From Lindgomyces ingoldianus (lineage: Eukaryota; Ascomycota; Dothideomycetes; Pleosporales; Lindgomycetaceae): a stretch of DNA of 64,000 nt. Location: NCBI RefSeq assembly GCF_010093535.1, contig NW_022985167.1, positions 1,469,335 through 1,533,334 of the forward strand. The letters are read 5' to 3'. Below, in pieces: positions 34,401 through 46,720 of the stretch. Position numbers and translations under genes: made by a program. Position 1 is the first letter of the stretch, and each line of letters opens with the position of its first letter. Below the pieces are notes generated by a model that made no database searches, was not told the DNA's origin, and saw only the letters and a program-made list of their open reading frames with translations.

Positions 34401-35653
34401 CTTTCGGGATCGCTTTACTTGGGTGTTTCAAATCTCCAGACATACTTGCTCCGCTTCATTGAAATTAGTACATCAGGGTTTCGAACAAAGATACTCGTAG
34501 ACTTACGCAAATATACCTCCGGTGGCAGGGAAAAGGATGCCAAACATATCTTGGAAGTTTTCTCTGTGCTTATGCTGGCTTCCTGCAGAACCTCTTGTGA
34601 ACTGCGGCATCAGATTCCCAAAGAAAGTGTCAAGGCTAAGCCCAGTATACAGAATGCCTTCCTTTCGGCTCTCGAATGGTCTCACTACAAGAGCGGAAAA
34701 AGGAATGCTGAACGTGGCGATGAGCAAGATGACAAGCAAACCATTGCTGCATCGTGCGAACAGGCCACTTCCGGCTAAGCAGATTGCGGTGCATATTACC
34801 AGCACCGCGGTAGCCCAGAGATATTGCCACCAGAAGCCTTGCTCCATCCATTGAGACCAGCTGCCGGAATCAGACCCGAAATTCTCAATGAAGCAGTCAA
34901 TGAGGCCGACGGAGTTCATACTTGTGTTGAAGACCATGCCCAGATAAAAGACGATACCTATGGCTCCGCCAAATTCGGGTCCTAGGCTGCGGGAAATCAA
35001 ATAGTAGGCACCACCGCCCCTAACCGTTCCGTTGGTAGCAATGGCAGAAATGGACATGGTGGTTAAGAGATTAATGGCGTAACAAGCAATGAGCATACCT
35101 ACCTTTGGTCAAATCCATATCATTTTTGGGACAAAAATGGAAACTTACCCATCATACCCACTACCCCTGTTTGACCGAGGATGAAGCCGAAACGCAGGAA
35201 CATGAGAATGCTAAGAACATTGAGAGTGGTTGGAACAAAAACTCCCGCAAATGTCCCAAGCTTTTCGGTCCCTCCAACAGGCCTTGGAAAGGCTCCGGGT
35301 CGAGGCTTTGCAACATCTGAAGGTCGTTTAATCTCATGGTGTCCTGGAATTGAAGTTTGTCGTGGCGACCTGGATTGCGCAGTATGAAATGTTCTGGAGA
35401 ACCATTCTCGCATGGTGTCTATTCCGTGGTCCCTTTCTTGAAGATTTTCGTCATTTCCTGGAGCATCTTGATGGATTGTGTGGGCATCCAAAGGGAGAAG
35501 TGGGGTTTCCTCATTTGGCGAAGGCGACGGAAACATTGAGGACCGTCGATCCAACTGCTCAGCATCATCCCGCGCGGTACGTGTAGCGAAGTTGGAGTGG
35601 GACCGCGGCGGCATCCGCCTGCGTGTGCCATGACCATGTGTTGGGTCAGTCAT
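31475..35653 (-). CDS. VHC1: Cation-chloride cotransporter (SLC12 family), VHC1-like, 1342 aa
   Basis: Fungal member of the CCC family; yeast Vhc1 sits on the vacuole membrane and carries K+ and Cl-. Exons are 35653-35149, 35098-34507, 34453-34288 and 34240-31475; introns are 50, 53 and 47 nt. The second intron ends in AAG, which is confirmed because splicing restores GGIFAGASMSGDLKHP, the invariant CCC motif. A ~140-residue cytoplasmic N-terminus leads to about 12 membrane segments, starting with the first-helix motif GVFVPTTLNVLSILMFLR. The long C-terminal domain (~700 residues) contains the SLC12 regulatory region and a Ser/Asp-rich insertion (around SDTESSSSDDSDEE). The gene lies next to, and divergent from, an AVT-type transporter. 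Confidence 0.92.
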
Positions 35654-36249
35654 TTTCAGCAGTCACGAGGAGAGCAGATGCGTCTATCCGAGCGGTGGCT
35701 GTGGTGTACCCAGAATGTGCATGGATGACCTCGACTGATTCCAAGCAACCGGGTTGATCAATGAAGACATGGAAGGAGATGAGAGTGCGTAGAAGTTAAA
35801 GAAAGGAGTGAATGAGGCGAGGATGAGGACAAGAATGTGTCTTTGATGCTGTGGTTTTCACAGCTACGGCTGCCAAGGCGCTTTTCGACGTTTGACCGCC
35901 ACAGGGATCGTCATGTGAGCAGGCCCCCACGCGCCCCACGCCTGCGCCTGGCTAGAAGTCAAGCTCAGCGAATAACCTCAGCCTTCATATCACAGTCTTC
36001 GGTCTGGATTTACCATCCGCGGTCATAACCTTTTGCTTCTATCCCGCACATAGGACCCTGTCTTGAGCCGCTTCATTGACCTTCCTTTACCCCTCTCGAC
36101 CCCTCTTCCGTAGTCATACATATCGCCAACCGACTCCTGCCCTTCCTACTGCTCATATCCTTCGTTACACAACGATAGCCGAAGCTTCTGTCTCGCCTTA
36201 AGGCGGTCCAGGGGAAAGAGAACAGGTGGAAGACACTTGTTCGCACGCA
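35654..36249. promoter_or_regulatory. Divergent promoter VHC1 / AVT-type transporter
   Basis: 596 nt between two divergent membrane-transporter genes, both with a probable vacuolar location. The AVT-side half is C/T-rich (36050-36130), suggesting a 5' leader. No specific operator was assigned. Confidence 0.4.
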
Positions 36250-38663
36250 ATGGGGGACGACCTCCCGGAATCGTCGCGACCCCGGGCGGTTCCTTCGTCC
36301 TCAAGGGACTCCGGCCGCAGCTCGCCCGTCGCAGAGAGCTCCCAGCGCGCAACATCGACCGCACGGCTGGGCTCCCCGGTACCTTCATTCCCAGGAGGAT
36401 CGCCGGCGATACGTCAGGTACCTACACCAGCGCAGCTTGGGACGAACGAGCCATCACAGGCGCAGACACCGCTGGCTGGGCTTGGAGGTCCGCAGTCATC
36501 GCTGCAAGGCCCTGGAGAATCGGCATTGTCTTCGGCGTTGCGCGAGTCTTTTGGCAGGAGCAGCCCTCCCCGATTTGGGACACCACCCATACGTCCTCTG
36601 TCCCCCTCGGTGGCACCATCGTCTGTTCGGGGCCCACCAAGCAACTATGGTTCCTTCGATGGCCGCGGTCGATCCCCCGCCCCCTACGAAGACCCTGAGA
36701 TTATCCGTCGACATCTGGCAGGCCCCCAGAAACCCTCCTCCTCCACGAACCTCTCCGGGCAGTATGGCTCACCGAACAGAATGCACGGTGCAGCTGGTGG
36801 AGAGGAAGAGTCACGGGGTGGGCCGGGGTCATCCGACTCTGACGAAGAGTTCTCGAGTCTGCGGCTGCAAGGCGGAGATATCACCCGCCAAATCTATCGC
36901 TGGACAGAGCAGCAAGAAGCAGAGGAGCGCCAGAAAGCGAAGCGGAGCCGAAGTTTCCATTCATCTCGACCAAAACCCGAAGATCATACGCTGAATATCG
37001 AATCCATAAAGCAGCCGGGAGGCTTCCGACGAAACTTTCTGCGCCGGGCTGCTGGAAGTCCATCTCCTTCCCCTGGCCCATCCAACTATGGAACTCTTGG
37101 TGCAAGTTCTTCCAGGCAACCCCCTCCGGTCTTCACCAGCAATTTCCTCGAATTCCTAAGTCTCTATGGCCACTTTGCCGGTGAATCACTCGAAGAAGAC
37201 GATGAGGTGTTGGAACCAGATGAATACTTCTCATCGGAAGCGTATGACTCTGGAGAACATACCGAAGAAGAGGGTCGCGAGTATGGTGAATCTAGTGCCT
37301 TGCTGACACCGGGCAAGAAACGTAGGCGGCGAAAGGACTTAAAGCATGGCAAGGGCAGCCCTACTGGTGCCGCTCTACTGCTACTAAAGTCGTTCGTTGG
37401 TACCGGTGTGCTGTTCCTCCCTCGGGCCTTTCTTAATGGCGGCATGCTCTTTTCGAACCTCGTCCTCCTTGGCGTCGCCGGGTTGTCCTATTATTGCTTC
37501 GTTCTCCTCGTAACCACTCGTCTCAAAGTTGAACATTCGTTTGGCGACATGGGCTTCCATCTCTACGGGAACTGGATGCGCAATCTGATCAACTTTTCCC
37601 TCGTCATCTCCCAAATAGGATTCTCCTCAGCATACATTGTCTTCGTATCGGAAAACCTGCAAGCATTCATTCAGGCCGTGTCGGACTGTAGAACGCACAT
37701 TGACATAAAGTACATGATCCTGATGCAGATGATTATTTTCCTCCCGCTTTCACTATACCGTAATATCAACAATATTCAGAAACTCGCCCTTGTCGCCGAC
37801 GTATTCATCCTTCTTGGGCTTGTCTATCTGTATTACTACGACATTCTCACCATCGTCGGCCAGGGTGGTGTCGCAGACATCGTCAGATTCAACTATAGCG
37901 ACTGGACGTTGTTCATCGGCACCGCCATATTCACATTTGAAGGCATCGGCCTAATCATCCCGATCCAAACCGGAATGCAAAACCCGAAGAAATTCCCCGG
38001 CGTGCTAGCAGGTGTGATGGTCATCATCACGGTCGTCTTCATCAGCATGGGAGCGCTCTCCTACGCTGCCTACGGCTCTAAGACCAAAACCGTCGTCATC
38101 TTAAACATGCCGCAAGACAACAAGTTCGTCAACGGCGTGCAGTTCATCTACTCCCTTGCGATCTTGCTCTCCACACCTCTGCAAATATACCCCGCGATCG
38201 AAATCACTAGTCAGCAGCTGTTCAGCAGGACAGGGAAGTACAATCCATATATCAAGTGGAAGAAGAACTTCTTCCGCTTTTTTATGGTCATGGTTTGTGC
38301 CATGTTGGCGTGGGTTGGCGCGAACGATCTGGATAAATTTGTCAGTCTGGTCGGCAGCTTTGCTTGTATACCGCTCGTGTATATATATCCCGTAAGTCCT
38401 GACGAAGTCCAAGACCGCAATCTCTTGTCACTTACCCGGAGAGCGTCTCTGTTCGGGAGCAAGAATAAGAATGAAGCAAGCTAACACCCCTGCAGCCAAT
38501 GTTACACTATAAAGCCATCGCTCGCAGCTCCGTTTCACGCGCCTCCGATGTACTACTCTGCATCCTCGGGTTTGTCGGCATGGCATATACAACTGTGCTT
38601 ACTGTATCCAGCTGGGTTAGTGGCCCTGCTGCCAAAGCCCCTGGGTATTGTGATAGTAGGTGA
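36250..38663 (+). CDS. AVT3/AVT4-type vacuolar amino acid transporter, 769 aa
   Basis: Amino acid/auxin permease (Aa_trans) family. Exons are 36250-38391 and 38496-38663, with a 104-nt intron. Without splicing, the frame would end 31 codons later in hydrophilic sequence; splicing gives IPLVYIYPPMLHYKAIA and the last membrane helices, as in the family. The ATG is at 36250 (MGDDLPESS). The first ~370 residues are disordered (Ser/Pro/Gly-rich, then acidic with EEDDEVLEPDEYFSSE). The transport core begins at GAALLLLKSFVGTGVLFLPRAF and holds about 11 helices. Yeast Avt3/Avt4 export neutral and basic amino acids from the vacuole, and long acidic N-termini are usual. The exact substrate is unknown. 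Confidence 0.9.
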
Positions 38664-39400
38664 ATTAGATGACTGCGATATTACTCTGTCTAGATACATC
38701 GCTGCCATTTTGAGTATTTTCCTTGATGGTTTATATGCATTTGAGCAAAGTGCTTGTTACATAGCATGGGTAGGTTGCATGGACTTTGGTAATTGATTCT
38801 CTTAGAGCTGCTTCTCCGTGCGTGTATGAATTGTACTATACCTCGGTATGGTCGGTTGGGAAGAATGTGTGAAGCATTTCGATGAGGGTGGCTCTTGTGA
38901 GGAACGAAGGTTAGCGTAGATCTGTTGGGCAAGTAGAATGGAAAGTAGAAGGGCTCACACCCGATTGAAAAGAATATGATCAAGGACATAAACTGTCCAG
39001 GCTATTTCTCCTCAGCCTGCCCTTTATCTAGTAAAAATTTTATGCATTAGGCTGAACATGTAGTGGGGGGAAGTGGAGAAGGGGCCGAAAGAGGGGCTAC
39101 AGTGGTAAAATGATTGAGAGTAGCTACCACAGGTCCGAGAGCAGAACAAGTCGAGAATAGATGCATAACTTAATTCTATCAGTCTATTATATAAAATATT
39201 TCAATTATTAATTGGTAGGAGTTATGGGGATACCGCTTCAAATCTGGTCACAATATCCCCGGTGTGCCCAAAGACTACATGGAAATGGAGTTTAAAAGGA
39301 AGCAAAATACTATAAGGAATTATTTAACTGACTTTTCTGTTAGTATTAAGCCATGACTGACATCTTGGATACCCGCGCAAAAGCAAAAAGAAAAGCAAAA
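38664..39400. other. Intergenic, A/T-rich toward the 5S gene
   Basis: No gene seen. The 39000-39350 part is clearly A/T-rich compared with the rest of the window and may be an old repeat remnant, though no termini were found. Confidence 0.4.
39385..39400 (-). terminator. RNA polymerase III terminator of the 5S-like gene
   Basis: On the minus strand the 5S-like sequence is followed at once by TTTTGCTTTTTCTTTT. Runs of four or more T right after the 3' end are the standard Pol III stop. Confidence 0.6.
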
Positions 39401-39519
39401 ACATACAACAGCAGGTATTCGCTAGTGGTCACCCACCTAACTACTAATCCACCGGTACCAAGATTATCTATCGAAGATCGAACGGGGTTCAGATTTTGCT
39501 TGGTCCTATGGTCGTATGT
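39401..39519 (-). rRNA. 5S rRNA-like gene, divergent copy (possible pseudogene)
   Basis: The minus strand reads ACATACGACCATAGG at the 5' end and GCTGTTGTATGT at the 3' end, as in ascomycete 5S rRNA, over a normal length of 119 nt. Helix I pairs over 9 bp with one G-U pair. Helix II pairs perfectly over 6 bp (ACCAAG at 16-21 with CTTGGT at 58-63), although both strands differ from the GTGTGG/CCACAC I recall for Aspergillus. The internal-promoter region is recognisable (TTAGTAGTTAGGTGGGTGAC), with single-base differences from the usual TTGGGTGGGTGAC and CCAGCGAATCC. Filamentous ascomycetes scatter their 5S genes, often alongside pseudogenes. Conserved pairing favours an expressed variant; substitutions in loops that are normally invariant favour a pseudogene. 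Confidence 0.75.
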
Positions 39520-41621
39520 GTTTGGAATGGGGCAAAAGGTGGTATATGTAGGCAATTCATATGAAAATATGCAGCTCAAACAAACTTTGAACATCAAACA
39601 AGTCCTAACATGCCGATGTTGGGAATTCAAACTAGCAGCGTAGAGCAGCAGAATGACTACGATAAAAGACCTAACAGAGAACACAGCTTCCAGAGAGGAA
39701 GAATACCGACTTTTGTTGGAACAGGTTTGTGAGGTTGCACGATGTGGAATCAAGGAAGAAAGGCTAAAAAGCAATTGTGGTGTTAACAAACTAGGTCTTC
39801 TCGCCAGCGTCAAAGAAGCCAAGATTTTGCCTTTGAGAACTTGATGGGTCCGAATCATCCCAGGTAAGCAGACCATGAGAGTCGCTACCTAACGAAGCCG
39901 TTGGAGCGGTGGCAAAACCCACTTGGGCCGTCGGGTGATTTTTCCGAAACAAAAGAAAACATGTGGTATCGTAACTCGAAGCTCGATTTCGAGATTAAGA
40001 CGGCGTCGTCTGAACATTTGCAGTTAGTATTCCATGAATCGGGTGAAGTCGTCCGTTCATGCGCCCGAAGACGAGCTGCAACGGGAAGAACGGTCTTTTG
40101 CTGGTAAGGCTGGATGGAGTGCATGCAGAGAAGCTGAACAGTCACCTGCAGATGAGCCGCAAACAGCTGAGCAGAAACCCCGCAGCCGTATTGATATGTC
40201 CCATGGTTGGTGGGGTGTTACTATCGACATGGTTCCCAGACATAAACGAAGTTAAATGCATCGTCTGGTGGTCCACTGGAAGCCGCGACCTCAACCGATT
40301 GTCTATCCGGCGGTCTGGGAGTGCATTGTAAGTTGGAGCGTGGTGTTTATCACGCTGAGCGACAACATTTTGGGACTCATGCAGGGTCGAAAAAGGAATC
40401 CGGTTGCTTAGAGGAGCTGAAAGTTTGATTCCTGACAGGCGCAGGCTAAGCTTCATAGAACGCCCAAGTCAATTGTTGTGTGAGACCCGGAAGGGCAGGT
40501 ATTGACTTGTGCCAAATGAATGATGCCGGGTATGCGTTGGAGTCTCAGCTCAATTCACGTTTAATGGTCCCTTTTTGTGATAGGTGGTTCACGGCAAGCC
40601 ACTTAGGATTGAGAAACACCACCGCACCGCTCCTTGTGTGAGAATTAAGCGTGGAGGGCATCCCACATGGTGGATTCTTCACCGTCTGATACACGAGCTG
40701 CAGATTTCGATCCGTAGGTAAACGAACTCCCGCTTGTGGCACTTCAGCGGAGAATGAAGTCTTGGCCAGGGACGTCGTTCGACACGGATTCCGTTGTCGA
40801 AACATGGCAAGGGCTGGGACTGCTTGCTGGCATGGCAGGAAATCCTGAATCTGCCCAAGACGCCGGGGCGATTTATTGATTGGCGGCGACACCGGGTTGA
40901 TTTTGGAGCTGTACCCGGCCAGAGATTTCGTGCTGACGTCTTTCGCTTTTGGTGTTCCTGGTCGCAGAGCTTTGAGGGAGCAGAATTAGAAGCACGTTTC
41001 GTAAGCAGTCACTAGCCACAGCGGCGCGGGGGCCGCCGCCAATACAGCCATCCAGCACGGAGAGGAATCTAAAAAGTGAAAGAAGAGGGATTTCAGGGCC
41101 TAGCGGCTGCTATTTTGAAGCTGCTGCGCCCCAGCACAAGCTCAGAAGAGCTCAGAAAACGGTCCCAGTGGCAGATCAGACACTGCGGCGAGCTCTATTG
41201 GCGGAGGCTCTAGGGGCCCGATTGCGAGCCTGACGCTAAGCAATGACGAAATAGGAGAGGCAGTTGTGCCAGAGAGAGAATGGATATGCTGACCTGGCGA
41301 TGGGGCGGGTGTGGCCACGAAAAAGGAGAATATTGAAGGGCGGCCGATTCGTTTCACGGCCTACGCCACCGCGCCAGGGGAGCGATATGCATGGGCGAGG
41401 CTAGCAGCTGAGGGAGTCGGTTTTTGTGGAGTGGTGCGTCGCTGGGGCACACACTTGGCTGTGAAGATATAAAAGCCAAACATCAACACCGCTCTTCTGC
41501 ACTCGCACTCCAGTCCCTCTTGCGTTCGCCCGTTCACTCTATCCCCACGCTCCAATTCAGACTCGCAGCCTCGACGATCGCTTTTATTTAACGAATTTCA
41601 CAGTGTTTCTGCAGTCTCGCC
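39520..41621. other. 2.1-kb intergenic stretch and GFA1 promoter
   Basis: No gene is supported. The many short frames show no splice continuity. The last ~500 nt is the probable GFA1 promoter and leader: TATA box at 41468, then C/T-rich sequence up to the ATG. The 40000-41000 part is unassigned. Confidence 0.45.
41468..41474 (+). promoter_or_regulatory. TATA box of GFA1
   Basis: TATAAAA, 148 nt upstream of the GFA1 ATG (41622), followed by a long pyrimidine-rich leader (TCCCTCTTGCG, CTCTATCCCC), as in strongly expressed fungal genes. Confidence 0.6.
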
Positions 41622-44056
<2,435 letters not shown>

Positions 44057-44526
44057 AATTTTGACAGTCTCTTTGGAATTGGCGTCTTAGAGGTTGCTCA
44101 CCTAGCTGGCTATGTATGGGCTTTGGTTGGTGTTACGAATGCTACGGGACCAATAATGGTATGCTCTCGAATGTTTGGATGAGCAGACGACCTGGGGCCA
44201 GGTTCTGCAATGGGATCGAACTATGAAGTATATGTGCACGACACCAAAGCCAGCTTTGAAATAAATTTGTCTATGTAAATGGCTTTCCCTGGATGGTTGT
44301 GATGGCGTGGTGTGCGCATCTGAAAGCGCCGCTGATCTGGGCAATGTCGTGAGTCCACATCCCTGTCCGCTGCGGGGCTGGCCGGCCAGGAACGAAACAA
44401 ATCCATGTAGCAGGTTCTCACTGTTCCTGTGCACCTCAACAGCATTTCGACATACATGCGCACAGCTTGCGCAGCCAGATTTTCACCAGCATATATCCGC
44501 TACTTGCTCCAAGTAGCTTTTACGCA
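44057..44526. other. Intergenic GFA1/RIB4
   Basis: 470 nt between two plus-strand genes with no coding signal. It should contain the GFA1 3' end and the RIB4 promoter. Confidence 0.5.
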
Positions 44527-45392
44527 ATGTCAACCCTCAAAGGACCCGGCAAGCCTAAAGCATACGATGGTAAGACCCCGCCATGCGCCGGCACTGCCGC
44601 TCTGCTCCAAGATGGTCGCTCCCTCTGGGTATCTACCTAAGCTAAGGGCTCTCACAACGTGTACCACATGCCGACAGTAGAGAGCAGGCTCTGGACTACG
44701 AATCGGCATCGTTCACGCCCGATGGAACTCCACTATGATCGATGCGCTACTCGCGGGGGCAATGAAGGCACTTACTGACGCAGGCGTGAAGGAGGAGAAC
44801 ATTGTGACCCAGAGCGTTCCAGGAAGCTACGAGCTGCCATATGCTGTTAAGCAGTACGTGCAACCATCCTTTTACTAGCTCTACTACTACATATTCTAGT
44901 AGCTCAATCAGATTCTCCGCGCCTCTTCCCGGATACGCCTCCAGCTAACGAGATGCCGGCAGAATGTATTCAGCCTCGCAAGTCCAGTCCTCGTCAAGCG
45001 GCGTCGTAGGCGCGGCAGCAGACCTCCTCGGGTCTGCCACGGACCTCACCCAACTCTCCATGTCGACACCGCCTGCGCAAGAACCGTCCAGCCTCCAAAC
45101 CCCGTTCGACGCAATCATCGCAATTGGCGTGCTCATCAAGGGAGAGACGATGCATTTTGAGTACATCGCAGACGCTGTGAGCCACGGCCTGATGCGCGTA
45201 CAACTAGACGGAAATGTGCCCGTCGTCTTCGGACTGCTTACGTTGCTGAACGAAGAGCAGGGCCTCCAGAGAGCGGGTATCGCAGGTGCGGGGAAGAATG
45301 AGGGGCATAACCATGGGGCTGATTGGGGGAGCGCAGCGGTGGAGCTAGGCGTAAAGAGGAAGGGGTGGGTGAACGGGAAGATGCTGGACTGA
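44527..45392 (+). CDS. RIB4: 6,7-dimethyl-8-ribityllumazine synthase, 212 aa
   Basis: Penultimate enzyme of riboflavin synthesis, condensing the ribityl-aminouracil with dihydroxybutanone phosphate. Exons are 44527-44569, 44688-44853 and 44963-45392 (introns 118 and 109 nt). The start [15 protein letters not shown] joins to [13 protein letters not shown], the family's substrate-binding start. [37 protein letters not shown] (in parts) and [14 protein letters not shown] are diagnostic. The [11 protein letters not shown] segment carries the active-site His. A ~35-residue Ser/Ala-rich insertion ([19 protein letters not shown]) sits between the second and third beta strands; filamentous fungal enzymes often have an insertion here compared with the ~170-aa yeast protein. 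Confidence 0.95.
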
Positions 45393-46720
45393 GACAAATG
45401 TTTAGAGGGAAAGACGAGGAATCTAATCAAAGAGGAGCGATGAACACACTTCCAAATCGAACGGCTCGGGCAGGTTGGCGAGGTAGCTCAGCGGTAGGTG
45501 GGGGATTTGTCGTTCCACCACGACGCAAGGCTTCTAAGTACGGTAATCGTTCGACGATTGAGCCCGAATATACCCTAGTCTCAGCTCTGCCTATAATATC
45601 GTGAACGACCTTTTGGCCTCACCGGTGATGCAGCAAGGGCCAGAGAAGCTCAAAACTCGGCTCCTCCTCACGCGGGTCGGCATGTCTTGACATGACGATC
45701 ACAGCAAATATAGTCGCAAGCCATGACAACTGCCATGCGTATATTTGAACCTGCAATACCCGAACAATGGCGGCCAGCACCAGCAGACCCTGCCGAAAGT
45801 TGCAGCAAACGGAAGGCGTAACGGCGTGTGTGTCGCACAGAAGGATGTAGTAGATGAGCATCAAACGACACGGGCTGTGGCCTGCTCGAGCACACCGGGA
45901 GGGAATACCAGCTACCGTCGAACAAGTCGACCGCATGTGCAGCCGGACGGGCAGGTCGTTGCGCCAGCACTCAGCTCACGTGACATATCAAGGAAGCCGC
46001 CTTCCGTCCAACAGGTGAATATCCGGTAAGCATGCCTGTGTGCTCCACCAATTTCCTTGCGAGACGTTGTTCATAGTAGAGTAGGCGGTGTAGAGTGTTA
46101 TATTTGGGATGGCGGGCGATGACGCTGGGGGCTGGGGGAGTTGCAGCGGAGATGCCGGGGGTTTACAGGGCGGCGAATGCAGATCTTGAGCGAGGAAGAG
46201 GGAGAGGGCCGAGAGGAGAAGTATTACATGGCCGCGGTGAAATTAGTGCACAGAAGGCGACGGTGTTGATGCAGTTGATGCACAAGTGGTTGCTGTTACA
46301 GATTTCGTTCGTGCTGGCAAGGGAGTTGGTCGGTGACTGCCTCCTTTTCATCAAGCGCGGCCCGCCAAGCTTTGCGACGAGAACCTCAACTCCAAAGCAT
46401 TCCATTGCCCTTCTACCCACCACACACCACTCGCCGCCATAGGGCTTGCGTCTCCCCGGCACCCGTTTCGCCGTCTCGCCCTCCCTCTCCGCTACACTTT
46501 TTCTTGTCCCCCGCCGCCCGCAGTCGGCGTCTGCCCAGAAACACGCTGCGTGAGCGGTTCGCGTTGCGTCGTGCCGCTCCCCACACCGCGTTCTCATTCT
46601 CGACACCTCCCCATTCACTGCGGCGCCGAGTCTAGCGGCTTCGTCAACACACTTTCCGCGCTGCCGCCCGGCGAGATGGTGACGGTGACGGCGCGCTTCT
46701 GCTAGGACCGACGCTAGATT
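45393..46720. other. Intergenic RIB4/SET1
   Basis: 1.3 kb with one doubtful minus-strand ORF (listed separately). The 46330-46720 part is a C-rich, G/C-rich leader just before the SET1 ATG. A tRNA-like string near 45480 was examined and rejected. Confidence 0.4.
45619..45936 (-). CDS. Doubtful small membrane-type ORF, 105 aa
   Basis: ATG at 45936. Two hydrophobic stretches (LMLIYYILLC; LLVLAAIVRVLQVQIYAW to LATIFAVIVM) and a charged tail (SRHADPREEEPSFELL) give it the look of a two-span membrane protein. A second ATG (MLIYY) is at 45861. No family recognised, no splice or promoter support. Confidence 0.3.
   Translation of the reverse strand: MRSTCSTVAGIPSRCARAGHSPCRLMLIYYILLCDTHAVTPSVCCNFRQGLLVLAAIVRVLQVQIYAWQLSWLATIFAVIVMSRHADPREEEPSFELLWPLLHHR

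Noticed and set aside
39346..39876. ORFs on both strands over 39346-39876 (176 and 96 codons)
   Set aside because: They read through the 5S rRNA-like sequence; the apparent peptides come from 5S bases.
45476..45580. tRNA-like string (GAGGTAGCTCAGCGGTAGG, later CGTTCGACGATT)
   Set aside because: The A-box-like part looks good, but no acceptor stem closes, the B box deviates and no anticodon arm forms.
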